From positions 202,912 through 236,204 of the forward strand of contig NZ_JPUA01000043.1 in assembly GCF_002211105.1 (NCBI RefSeq): a stretch of 33,293 nt of DNA. The letters are read 5' to 3'. The notes under the pieces were generated by a model that saw only the letters and a program-made list of their open reading frames with translations, was not told where the DNA came from and did not search any database. Origin of the DNA: Halomonas campaniensis. GTDB taxonomy: Bacteria; Pseudomonadota; Gammaproteobacteria; Pseudomonadales; Halomonadaceae. Below, one piece after another: positions 8,569 to 15,882 of this stretch. Numbering within the stretch: position 1 is the first letter of the stretch; every line of letters starts with the position of its first letter. Both the position numbers and the translations under genes were made by a program.

Positions 8569-9891
8569 TTATCCCATCCCTAGCAGCGACATAATATCGG
8601 CGATTTTACTGTCCAGCTCCCGCCACTCTTCGTCCGGCTGGGAGCCTGCCACGATGCCCGCGCCGGCATAGAGCCGGATCATTTCTGAATCGATATGGGC
8701 GCAGCGAATGGTCACGGCGAGGTCGCTACTGGTGTGGCTGATTCTCCCGAACACCCCGGAGTACCAGCCGCGTTGATGGCGCTCATGCTGCCGAATAAAT
8801 GTCATCGCTGATTCGCGGGGAACGCCGCCCACCGCCGGAGTCGGTGGCAGTGAGGAGAGCAAAGAGTGGTCGGTGACGCTATGGTGTAACTCGGCGTGGA
8901 TCAGTCGGCGAATATGCTGCACCGAGCGCAGCTTAACAATATGCGCCTCGCCCATTTGGACTTGTGAAGAAAGCGGCTCCAGCTGGGTCAGGAGTTGCTG
9001 ATAAACGCACTGGTTTTCCAGCGTGTTTTTCTTATCCCCCAGTAGCTCAGCGGCAAGCGCTTGGTCTTGTGTGGCATCACGACCGCGGTGTGTTGTACCG
9101 GCTAGCGCCTCGGTGGTTAAGTGCCTGCCTTCACGCTTATATAGCTGCTCGGGAGGGCAGCCAATGAATGCCTCGCTCGGTGTCAATTGGACGCCAAAGT
9201 GAAAACAGTCGGCAGCTCCCGACTGCCAGCGTGACAACAGCGCCCAGGGATTTGGGGGTTGCGGTGTGGTCAGCCGTGTTTCACGAGAAAGCACCACCTT
9301 GGGCGTACGCATTAGGTGGTCGAGGTTCGTCACCAGCCCCACCCAAGCCGCCCACTCCTGTTGGCTGGGGCGGTCTTCACGCTGGTAAACCAGAGGCTGC
9401 AGGCGAGGCAGCGGCTGCTCTGCTGCCAAGGCGTCTAAACAGGCATGAGCCTGGGCGATTTCGGCACTGGGGCAGCGGTCATCGAAACGTAGATTCAGTG
9501 ACAGCGTCGCGCCTCCTTGGTGACGTTTCAGCTCGATACGCGGCAGCAAAAAGTAGCAGGCAGGAAAGTGAGCCCATCCTGGTGTGTGAGGGTCGAAGGC
9601 CATGCCGCCAAAAAAGTCGGGCTGCTGGCCGCCAATATCGTTCAGCGCAACAAGATCAGCTTTCAATGCCGCCAGAGATTCAAAGGCGTTAACAGCCCCC
9701 AGCGTCGCATACTCAACGGCACCCACATCACGTGATTGCCAGTAGAGACGGGGATAAACGCTCTGCATGTTTAGCCACCCCATCATGTCGTTCACCTGAC
9801 ACGGGGTACTTAAGCGGATAACCCCTTTTTGAGCGGCATGACAAAGCGTAGCAAGCTGATGCCTGAGGGCTTCAATAGGGTTAGAGTGCAT
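8569..9891 (-). CDS. menF: Isochorismate synthase MenF
   Basis: Chorismate-binding enzyme of the MST family converting chorismate to isochorismate, the first committed step of the menaquinone route. It has 440 residues (E. coli MenF 431). Lys198 in TPKVVLSRE matches the general base of the family; TTEALAGTTHRGRD and LPPTPAVGGVPRESAM are signature motifs of the catalytic half; GRISHTSSDLAVTIRCA follows. MenF is preferred over EntC because of menD and menH immediately downstream. The ATG at 9889-9891 follows a modest AGG, 28 bp after the doxX stop. Confidence 0.94.
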   Translation of the reverse strand: MHSNPIEALRHQLATLCHAAQKGVIRLSTPCQVNDMMGWLNMQSVYPRLYWQSRDVGAVEYATLGAVNAFESLAALKADLVALNDIGGQQPDFFGGMAFDPHTPGWAHFPACYFLLPRIELKRHQGGATLSLNLRFDDRCPSAEIAQAHACLDALAAEQPLPRLQPLVYQREDRPSQQEWAAWVGLVTNLDHLMRTPKVVLSRETRLTTPQPPNPWALLSRWQSGAADCFHFGVQLTPSEAFIGCPPEQLYKREGRHLTTEALAGTTHRGRDATQDQALAAELLGDKKNTLENQCVYQQLLTQLEPLSSQVQMGEAHIVKLRSVQHIRRLIHAELHHSVTDHSLLSSLPPTPAVGGVPRESAMTFIRQHERHQRGWYSGVFGRISHTSSDLAVTIRCAHIDSEMIRLYAGAGIVAGSQPDEEWRELDSKIADIMSLLGMG

Positions 9892-9919
9892 AGTTCGCCT
9901 GTTAGGCCAGCGTTTTCAA

Positions 9920-10423
9920 TTACCTGCTGACGACCGCTGGGTACCTTAAGCCTAGCTTCTCTTTAATATAGGGTAGCACCCAGCGATCGCCGCCAAGCCG
10001 ACCGGCATTGGCGCCTGCTACCAGCAAAAAGAACGTCAGTGCAATCATCCATGGATTAGTAGACACCGTGCCCGCCATCAAAAAGGACATGTTCATCACA
10101 ATGGCGAAAAACGCAGCAAACGAGGTCAACACACCAACGATTAAACCCAGGCCAACCAACACTTCCCCTAGCGGTATAATGACGTTAATAACATCCGCAT
10201 AGGGCAGCACGAAATTCTCAAGGAAGGCGACATAATTAGGGTAAACCGCACTTCCTTCTCGCATCACGGGGTTGGCCACGGCATTGCTTAGAAAGCCTTC
10301 GGCATTAAAACCACCGGTTATCTTTCCGATGCCAAGCGTCAGCCAAGTGATACCTAAATAGAGCCGTAGCAGCAACCAAACTACCGCCATATATTTGTTA
10401 TGTCTAAATAAGTCGCCAATCAT
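9920..10423 (-). CDS. DoxX-family membrane protein
   Basis: 167-residue inner-membrane protein of the DoxX family (named after an archaeal quinol oxidase subunit, but of varied and mostly unknown role). It shows four hydrophobic segments, with LRLYLGITWLTLGIGKITGGF at the first helix and IIPLGEVLVGLGLIVGVLTSFAAFFA in the middle, both typical of the family. AGGAG precedes the ATG at 10421-10423 by 8 nt. It is the first gene of an apparent operon with menF, menD and menH and lies just downstream of an Fnr-like box. That context suggests a function tied to naphthoquinone or quinol chemistry, but this is inference. Confidence 0.85.
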   Translation of the reverse strand: MIGDLFRHNKYMAVVWLLLRLYLGITWLTLGIGKITGGFNAEGFLSNAVANPVMREGSAVYPNYVAFLENFVLPYADVINVIIPLGEVLVGLGLIVGVLTSFAAFFAIVMNMSFLMAGTVSTNPWMIALTFFLLVAGANAGRLGGDRWVLPYIKEKLGLRYPAVVSR

Positions 10424-10481
10424 CGCGTAAACTCCTACTCAAGGGGTACTTGCAGTGTGGGACAAGATGACGCGGCATATT

Positions 10482-10495
10482 TTGACGTAGATCTA
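10482..10495. promoter_or_regulatory. Near-consensus Fnr/Anr-type box between doxX-menFDH and menA
   Basis: TTGAC, GTAG, ATCTA fits TTGAY-N4-RTCAA with one mismatch (T for A at the thirteenth base). It overlaps a perfect 10-bp palindrome GTAGATCTAC at 10487-10496. It lies 58 bp upstream of doxX and 70 bp upstream of the preferred menA start, so it could serve both directions. Confidence 0.45.
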
Positions 10496-10565
10496 CTTTT
10501 TAGCAGTTAATCATACATTTCCGAATGTTTATTAAATGACAACGGTCAACAGGAATATCGACGTA

Positions 10566-11492
10566 ATGCAACAAAACAGTAAGCGCCGCCACTACCAAGC
10601 ATGGCTGTTAGCCGCACGCCCTCGCACGCTACCGCTGGCGTGCGCTTCCATTCTTTTGGGTACTGGGCTAGCAGCAAGCGTGGATGCCTTTAATGGTGCG
10701 GTGCTTGTGCTCGCCCTGCTGACCGCCATTGCGCTCCAAGTGTTGTCTAATCTAGCCAACGACTACGGTGATGCCGCATCCGGCGCTGATGATGATCAGC
10801 GTATAGGCCCTACGCGGGCGGTCTCGTCCGGTTTGCTTAGCGCCGAAACGATGCGCAAAGGAATGGTGGTTGCGGCCCTCACCGCCGCGTTATTGGGGCT
10901 GTTACTGCTGGTCGCCGCGTTTGGGAATCAGTGGGGGCAAATTCTCATATTCATTCTTTTAGGGGCTGCTGCCCTGCTGGCAGCGGTAACCTATACCGTT
11001 GGGCTAGGGGGAACCCCTTATGGCTACCGAGGGTTTGGGGACATTGCGGTCTTTATATTTTTTGGTCTCCTTGGCGTACTGGGCACCTACTATTTACATG
11101 TACAGCAGCTAAGCTGGCTGCCGTTTTTACCTGCTGCCGCCTGCGGCCTGCTGGCCACTGCCGTGCTCAATGTGAATAACGTGCGCGATATCGAAAGCGA
11201 TGCTCGTAACGGCAAGATCACCCTGGCGGTGCGGCTTGGCCGCACTAAGGCGATTAGCTACCACTGGGCGCTGCTGGGGTTAGCGCTGCTGCTTACCTTG
11301 ATCTATTTAGTTGCGCTGCCGGTGCCGTGGGTGGGATGGAGTTGCTTGCTGGTGGCCAAACCACTGACTGACGCAGCCAGAACGTTAAGCCATACCCGGG
11401 ATGGCACAGTGCTCACCAATATGCTGAAGAAGACAGCCATTTCAACGCTGCTTTATAGCGTGCTGCTCTCTATTGGCTTGGCACTGTTTTAA
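10566..11492 (+). CDS. menA: 1,4-dihydroxy-2-naphthoate polyprenyltransferase MenA
   Basis: Integral membrane UbiA-family prenyltransferase that attaches the polyprenyl tail to DHNA, giving demethylmenaquinone. The first Asp-rich motif is NLANDYGDAASGADDD and the second is NNVRDIESDARNGK; ARPRTLPLA near the N terminus and YGYRGFGDIAVFIFFG match E. coli MenA. About nine hydrophobic helices are seen. The ORF opens at an ATG at 10536 with no recognisable Shine-Dalgarno; the ATG at 10566 is preferred because it gives 308 residues, exactly the E. coli MenA length, with the same distance to the QAWLL segment, although its AGGA is rather far (11 nt). Divergent from doxX-menFDH. Confidence 0.95.
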   Translation: MQQNSKRRHYQAWLLAARPRTLPLACASILLGTGLAASVDAFNGAVLVLALLTAIALQVLSNLANDYGDAASGADDDQRIGPTRAVSSGLLSAETMRKGMVVAALTAALLGLLLLVAAFGNQWGQILIFILLGAAALLAAVTYTVGLGGTPYGYRGFGDIAVFIFFGLLGVLGTYYLHVQQLSWLPFLPAAACGLLATAVLNVNNVRDIESDARNGKITLAVRLGRTKAISYHWALLGLALLLTLIYLVALPVPWVGWSCLLVAKPLTDAARTLSHTRDGTVLTNMLKKTAISTLLYSVLLSIGLALF

Positions 11493-11501
11493 AGCGCCCA
11501 A

Positions 11502-11521
11502 AGCGGGGCAGGCGCCCCGCT
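11502..11521. terminator. GC-rich hairpin between convergent menA and the ABM gene
   Basis: AGCGGGGC and GCCCCGCT form a perfect 8-bp stem with a 4-nt loop, starting 9 bp after the menA stop. There is no T-run on the plus side; on the minus side short T stretches follow (CTTT, then CGCTTTAAAA). A weak bidirectional terminator is the likely role. Confidence 0.5.
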
Positions 11522-11550
11522 GCCAGCCAGCTTCGTTTAGCCGTGCCGCC

Positions 11551-11853
11551 TTACAGCACCACCTCATAACCTTCAAACTTAGGCGGGCCAAGATAAATAC
11601 CTTCGGGTGACTTGGCATTGGCATGGGCCTTCCGGAATGCGTCTGACTTAGTCCAGTCACGGAAGGCCTCTTCCGATTCCCATACGCTGTGGGAGATAAA
11701 CACGGTGTGATCTTCCTGGCTTTCGCCCTGCAGCATCTTGAACTGTTTGAAGCCCGGCACTTCATCCAGGTGAGAGTCGCGGTTACGCCACACCTCTAAA
11801 AAATCCTCTTCGCGGCCTGGGGCAATTCGAAAACGGTTCATGGCGATATACAT
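11551..11853 (-). CDS. ABM-domain protein, haem-degrading monooxygenase-like
   Basis: Small ferredoxin-like alpha/beta barrel protein of the antibiotic biosynthesis monooxygenase superfamily, about 100 residues. MYIAMNRFRIAPGREEDF, HSVWESEEAFRDWTKSDAFRKAH and the spacing of Asn, Trp and His resemble IsdG/HmoB-type haem monooxygenases, so a role in haem turnover is possible but not proved. The frame stays open upstream to 11949, but that part has no family similarity; AGGAG lies just before two adjacent ATGs (11856 and 11853), giving 101 or 100 residues. It is convergent with menA and divergent from the photolyase gene. Confidence 0.78.
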   Translation of the reverse strand: MYIAMNRFRIAPGREEDFLEVWRNRDSHLDEVPGFKQFKMLQGESQEDHTVFISHSVWESEEAFRDWTKSDAFRKAHANAKSPEGIYLGPPKFEGYEVVL

Positions 11854-12003
11854 CATTACTCTCCTACGGGTTTGTTCCTGCAGAGTTGATCCTGCTGGGT
11901 TGGCTCTGTTGGGTTGATTTGGCAAACGGTAGCTTGATGGTAACGTCACATTTCAGTGGCGAATAGACTTAGCGGCGAATAGCCCTCAACCGCAAGGTAC
12001 GGC

Positions 12004-13584
12004 ATGGCTAAGGCACCTATCCAGATTGTTTGGTTCAAACGCGATTTACGTATTCATGATCATGCGCCGCTTGCCAACGCCGCCATGGCAGGCCCAGTAC
12101 TGCCCGTATTTGCCATTGAACCCGGCCAGTGGCAAGCGCCGGATAGTGCCCTGCGCCACTGGCAGTTTGCCGCGGACTCACTGATAGACCTTTCAAACGC
12201 ATTGGAAACATTGGGCCTGCCACTGTGCATTTGGCAAGGCGATATTGTCGATTTATTAACCGCTTTGAAAGCACGCTATGGGGAGTTTGCCCTTCACTCG
12301 CATGAAGAGACCGGCAACGCCTGGAGCTTTGCCCGCGATCTTAGCGTCAAGGCATGGTGCCAACAGCAAGGCGCGCCATGGCATGAAACACGCCAGCACG
12401 GCGTAATACGCGGCCTGAAATCCCGGGTGGCAGAGCGCGATGCATGGGAAAAACAGTGGGAAGCGTTAATGACCGCTCCTACCTTCTCAGCCCCACAAAA
12501 CGCTCAAGCGGCCGAGGGGTGGCAAGACTTTCATCACATTGACGTTGAACAGCTTCACAGCCTGACGCTAGGGTTTGATACCACGCCTTGCCCCGAGCGG
12601 CAGCCAGGCGGGCGTAGCGAAGGCCGCGCCCTGTGGCGTAGCTTTATTGCCCAGCGCGGGCGGCGCTATCGCGGCTCGCTATCTAAACCGCTGCTGGCCT
12701 GGGAGTTTGGCTCGCGGCTTTCGCCCCATTTGGCCTGGGGCACCCTCTCCATGCGCGAAGTAGTGCAGTCACTGCGCCGCCAACGGAAAAAGCATTCGGA
12801 AGACACCGCTTGGTCGCGCTCGCTGCGCGCCTTCGCCTCCCGGCTTCACTGGCACTGCCACTTTATTCAGAAGCTCGAAAGTGAACCAAGCATCGAGTAT
12901 CAAACGCTGCACCCAGCGTTGCGCGGCCTGCGGGAGCGCGACCCTGAACACCCCAATCTGATCGCCTGGAAGCGTGGCCAAACCGGCGTGCCGTTAGTGG
13001 ATGCCTGTATGCGCAGCCTGATCGCCACCGGCTGGATCAACTTTCGTATGCGCGCGATGCTGCTCTCTCACGCCACCTTTGGCCTTGGGCTGCACTGGTA
13101 CGAACCTGCCCTGCACTTGGCGCGGCTTTTTACCGACTTCGAGCCCGGCATTCACTACCCCCAGGTGCAGATGCAGGCAGGTGCTACGGGCACCAACGCG
13201 CTGCGGGTGTATAACCCCATCAAACAGGCGGAGGATAATGACCCTAGCGGCGAGTTTGTCGCCCGATGGGTGCCAGAACTAACGCCACTGCCCCAGGAGT
13301 GGCGCGCTAAGCCCTGGGCGCTGCCGGAAAGTCTGCGACAACGATTCGGTTTTCAGCCTGGCGAGCACTACCCACTACCCAACGACTTTGAGTGTGAGGC
13401 GCGCCACTGGAAGAAGATGCTGTATGAGCTTCGCCGCACCCCGGACGCCAGAGACGCCAGCCAGGCCATTGTGAATAAGCTTGCTAGCCAGCGCCGGCCG
13501 CCCGCTCAGCGCGCTAAAAAAGCAAAACCCGCCAATCGCCAACAGCTTTCGCTGTTTGACGAGGGCGGGGTGGGGGATGGGTAG
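12004..13584 (+). CDS. Photolyase/cryptochrome-family FAD protein
   Basis: 526-residue flavoprotein with an N-terminal photolyase antenna domain (IVWFKRDLRIHDHAPL) and a C-terminal FAD-binding helical domain (SLSKPLLAWEFGSRLSPHLAWG, HWHCHFIQKLE, GQTGVPLVDACMRSLIATGWINFRMR, FTDFEPGIHYPQVQMQ, RVYNPIKQAEDNDPSGEFVARWVPEL). Blue-light DNA repair or light sensing is the family role. The FAD pocket differs from class I CPD photolyases: the usual NNGGWQW-ASTGTD region reads HYPQVQMQ-AGATGTN, a pattern I associate with a separate bacterial subgroup usually annotated only as photolyase family. The C-terminal tail is basic and ends RQQLSLFDEGGVGDG. The last 46-61 bp of the gene are half of a direct repeat; the other copy lies past the AT-rich island at 15975. 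Confidence 0.88.
   Translation: MAKAPIQIVWFKRDLRIHDHAPLANAAMAGPVLPVFAIEPGQWQAPDSALRHWQFAADSLIDLSNALETLGLPLCIWQGDIVDLLTALKARYGEFALHSHEETGNAWSFARDLSVKAWCQQQGAPWHETRQHGVIRGLKSRVAERDAWEKQWEALMTAPTFSAPQNAQAAEGWQDFHHIDVEQLHSLTLGFDTTPCPERQPGGRSEGRALWRSFIAQRGRRYRGSLSKPLLAWEFGSRLSPHLAWGTLSMREVVQSLRRQRKKHSEDTAWSRSLRAFASRLHWHCHFIQKLESEPSIEYQTLHPALRGLRERDPEHPNLIAWKRGQTGVPLVDACMRSLIATGWINFRMRAMLLSHATFGLGLHWYEPALHLARLFTDFEPGIHYPQVQMQAGATGTNALRVYNPIKQAEDNDPSGEFVARWVPELTPLPQEWRAKPWALPESLRQRFGFQPGEHYPLPNDFECEARHWKKMLYELRRTPDARDASQAIVNKLASQRRPPAQRAKKAKPANRQQLSLFDEGGVGDG
13524..13569 (+). repeat. Left copy of the island-flanking direct repeat
   Basis: 46 bp within the 3' end of the photolyase gene, matching 15975-16020 at 42 of 46 positions in the same orientation. 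The shared core is CGCCAACAGCTTTCGC followed by GTTTGACGAGGG. Similarity continues weakly past the stop codon (ATGCTT..TAGAC in both). Probable attachment-site-like boundary. Confidence 0.75.
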
Positions 13585-13813
13585 TGGTTATGCTTGGCTA
13601 GACATCACTAGTTTCTTCGACAGAAGGAATAGCTGTATTGGAAAATCTGGCTATGTATTTGCGCTACGAAAAGGCCCCTTTTAGTTCGCCAGACTGCAGA
13701 TATTTTTAGTGAACTGCTTCAATAATGCCCCGGACTTTACCCACCCTGCGTCTTGTTTGAAGAGCGACCATCATGTTCGTACAAAGTTGGCAGGAAAGTG
13801 CCTAATGGGTCGA

Positions 13814-14548
13814 TCATCGGTTGACGCTGCAACGCAGCGACAGCCCGATGTAGCCTCGAAGGGACGGAGCGACCTGCATCGGCTTTTCACATTTGATTAC
13901 CATGCTAACACTTTCGTTGTTTGAAACGGTTTTAGTTGATTCTTCTTTCTGAGAAATGTTTGAGTATGCGCTATGAGTCAGTATCGACGACAAAATTAAT
14001 AATGACGTCAAAAGCATTACGAACCCATTCCTAATACACAGATAGGCAACTTGATTCCGCACTTGCTTCACTAAATTTATGTTTTCTTGACCAATTAGTG
14101 CTTTAACTATCTCAGATGTGCCATTTTTTGACTTACGGTACTCATATAACGTTCCATATCCATAGGTTGGCATTAGCTTAAACGCTCCCAGCGAAATAAT
14201 ACCGCCTAGAAGCATATAGAGAGAACATATACTGAGAAACACAACAACCAAATATTTCAACTCATGAGCTGGGAGCAATTTTGCTACGACTGTTGCCGAA
14301 ACGCCTAGAACTGTTAAACAGATGCTCAAACCTAGTGTAAACTTCGAAGTTTTATCATCAATTTTTTGTGAACGTTGGTGTTCTTCTTTAAGGCGATTAG
14401 ATATGACTTCCTCTTCAAGCTTAAAATAATAGGAGTACTTATCGTTAAGCACCTTGTCTGCGTCCTGTAGCTTTTTATCATATATTCCTTTCAGATGAAG
14501 GAATGGCAATACTTCTTGGGTTATATGAATGAAGCGCATTAGACTCAC
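13814..14548 (-). CDS. 3-TM membrane protein of the ATP-grasp islet, effector-like
   Basis: No family is firmly recognised. The 244-residue product has a charged, probably helical N-terminal region (about 28-68), then hydrophobic segments near 70-92, 98-124 and 167-192, and a polar tail. Just before the first segment it reads HQRSQKIDDKTSKFTLGLS, resembling the basic-D-x-K-(A/T)-S pattern preceding the membrane helices of DUF5706/Pycsar/CBASS-type and SLATT-like phage-defence effectors; that likeness is from memory of the pattern only. The start is a GTG overlapping the ATP-grasp stop by 4 bp; an ATG three codons later (14539) with GGGTGAG before it is equally possible. The last ~20 residues (QVAPSLRGYIGLSLRC...) are encoded by a GC-rich palindromic element and look foreign to the protein. 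Confidence 0.8.
   Translation of the reverse strand: MSLMRFIHITQEVLPFLHLKGIYDKKLQDADKVLNDKYSYYFKLEEEVISNRLKEEHQRSQKIDDKTSKFTLGLSICLTVLGVSATVVAKLLPAHELKYLVVVFLSICSLYMLLGGIISLGAFKLMPTYGYGTLYEYRKSKNGTSEIVKALIGQENINLVKQVRNQVAYLCIRNGFVMLLTSLLILSSILTHSAYSNISQKEESTKTVSNNESVSMVIKCEKPMQVAPSLRGYIGLSLRCSVNR
13815..13882. repeat. REP-like palindromic element overlapping the end of the membrane-protein gene
   Basis: CATCGG (13815-13820), CCGATG (13845-13850) and CATCGG (13877-13882) alternate, allowing two mutually exclusive hairpins. Inside the first is a perfect CGCTGC-AAC-GCAGCG stem (13825-13839); the second is a 9-bp stem of CCGATGTAG with CTGCATCGG. No T-run follows on the minus strand. The composition is GC-rich within an AT-rich gene. 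It may be a REP/MITE-type insertion that replaced the native 3' end. Confidence 0.6.
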
Positions 14549-15477
14549 CCGGCCAAAACATTAGCTATATCTTTCTCAATTGGCCGCTTTTCTGTCGAAA
14601 GCCACCCCCATTCGCCTGTAGGGTTAATTTCGATGAAATAGTAATTTCCATTGCTTTCGATTAGATCGATTGCACCAAACTTCAACCCCATTTCGCTAAC
14701 GATATCCTTACAGTACCTACTTATAAGTTTCGGCAAACCAATATCGATATACTCAATTTCCTCTTTTTTAAGCAGCCTCCAGTCGTTATCGATACCGCGA
14801 CCAGCCGATGTGATTTTGACTGCATGCAGCTTTTCTCCAACAACAGTGACTCTGATATCAGTTTTAGGGTAAACGTATTCCTGCACTGTTAATGGAGCTA
14901 TCTTTGTATTTTCTTCGTTCAACTCTTTGGCAGTTATGTTTGACGTATATGTAAATAAACAATCTTCACCTTCACGAAGAAGAACAGTGTCCAAAGATTT
15001 TACAATTATCTCTTCATCAAATTTTTCAAAATAGCTAGAATCATTGCCAATCATCGTCTTAGGAACCATAAAACCTACTTTAGAGGCTAGCATCAACTGA
15101 TATGGTTTTGATTCAGCAGAATAAGTGCTAGATGGCCAATTCATCCAAATAGCATCTTCGAACACAATAAGACCTCTTAGAAATGCAGCCCATTGAGATC
15201 TAACAAGCTGTTCTTCCAGAGAAAGTGGATATGCAGGGGCATTCCTAATGAAAACCGGCTGCCTAAACCAAACTGAGGTAATATTAGACACAGTTCTATT
15301 CTTTCCATGACCTTTTACCGTCAATACTTTTTTTACGGGATCAATATTTATCAAATAGTTAGACAGATCTTCCTTATTCAGGCGGATATAATCAATCCCT
15401 GTCTTCTCTAGCTCCTGAATGACAAGATCAACAGAAAAGTCATACTTGCTGCAAAGAATCAAACAAAGCTTATTCAT
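14545..15477 (-). CDS. MvdD-like ATP-grasp peptide ligase (putative graspetide synthetase)
   Basis: 310-residue ATP-grasp enzyme of the type that makes side-chain ester or amide crosslinks in graspetides (microviridin-like RiPPs). Family features in order: pre-ATP-grasp domain with VWFRQP (69-74), the IWMNWP segment (111-115), Lys124 and Gln127 of SKPYQLMLAS, nucleotide Lys160 (IIVKSL), QEYVYPKTDIRVTVVG (199-214), DWR (232-234), GLKFGAIDLIE with Asp271, and the metal-binding FIEINPTGEWGWL with Glu283 and Asn285. The ending TGEWGW is close to the NPxGQWxW of MvdD/MvdC-type ligases. It starts in an ATGA overlap with the 67-residue peptide gene and ends in a GTGA overlap with the membrane protein. 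Its AAGGAG sits unusually near the ATG, so coupling probably matters. Substrate is unproved; the adjacent small peptide is the natural candidate. Confidence 0.88.
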   Translation of the reverse strand: MNKLCLILCSKYDFSVDLVIQELEKTGIDYIRLNKEDLSNYLINIDPVKKVLTVKGHGKNRTVSNITSVWFRQPVFIRNAPAYPLSLEEQLVRSQWAAFLRGLIVFEDAIWMNWPSSTYSAESKPYQLMLASKVGFMVPKTMIGNDSSYFEKFDEEIIVKSLDTVLLREGEDCLFTYTSNITAKELNEENTKIAPLTVQEYVYPKTDIRVTVVGEKLHAVKITSAGRGIDNDWRLLKKEEIEYIDIGLPKLISRYCKDIVSEMGLKFGAIDLIESNGNYYFIEINPTGEWGWLSTEKRPIEKDIANVLAG

Positions 15478-15677
15478 TCTCCTTTTTGATCCTCACCGGT
15501 TTCAACATCACACTTCTTGGTAACCTGCACACCAAATTCAGAGCTATGCGACACTAAAACTTCATTTGATTTCGTCCAAAGGCCTCTATCATAGTCGTAG
15601 CTACATCCCTCAGGCATATTTGGTACGACTTCGTATGGTTTTCTCTTTGCTAGTGTAATTAATACGTGATCCGACAT
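15474..15677 (-). CDS. 67-residue peptide, candidate graspetide precursor
   Basis: I do not recognise a named family. It is the first gene of the islet operon, with AAGGGGG 5 nt before the ATG and a 4-bp overlap with the ATP-grasp gene, so it is very likely translated. The N-terminal part (MSDHVLITLAKRKPYEVVPNMPEG) could be a leader recognised by the ligase. The C-terminal 15 residues, TKKCDVETGEDQKGE, are packed with Asp/Glu carboxylates and Thr/Lys nucleophiles, the chemistry graspetide ligases join. Cys25 and Cys56 are the only cysteines. No Gly-Gly leader-cleavage site, transporter or protease gene is seen. It could instead be a small regulatory or toxin-like protein of the cassette. Confidence 0.72.
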   Translation of the reverse strand: MSDHVLITLAKRKPYEVVPNMPEGCSYDYDRGLWTKSNEVLVSHSSEFGVQVTKKCDVETGEDQKGE

Positions 15678-15726
15678 AATGACCCCCTTATAATGATAAG
15701 ATTTTGAAATTTAACAGAAATTTGAC

Positions 15727-15769
15727 AACACGTCTTATGATTATACGAACACGCCAATATGATTATCCG
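15727..15769. promoter_or_regulatory. Tandem direct repeat and -10 element upstream of the islet operon
   Basis: Two consecutive 21-22-bp units, each reading AACACG, three or four variable bases, TATGATTAT, then one base and CG, start at 15727 and 15748. The spacing of about two helical turns suits a dimeric repressor or activator. On the minus strand a perfect TATAAT lies at 15740-15745 inside the first unit, about 63 bp upstream of the peptide ATG; no good -35 is seen, which would fit a regulated promoter. Confidence 0.55.
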
Positions 15770-15882
15770 AATAATGGCGCACTTCTATACCCCTTTAACC
15801 CTTTGATTCTTATATTTATTATTTTTTCATCAGGTTAAGGTTACATATCAAAATTTCGCACTCTTACTGGATTTCCCAACGC

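Noticed and set aside
13667..13684. AAAAGG-CC-CCTTTT as a terminator for the photolyase gene
   Set aside because: The loop would be too small and there is no T-run after the stem beyond the palindrome itself.
13709..13924. 71-codon open frame on the plus strand at the left end of the islet
   Set aside because: It overlaps the palindromic element and the 3' end of the membrane-protein gene, lacks a Shine-Dalgarno and resembles nothing known to me.
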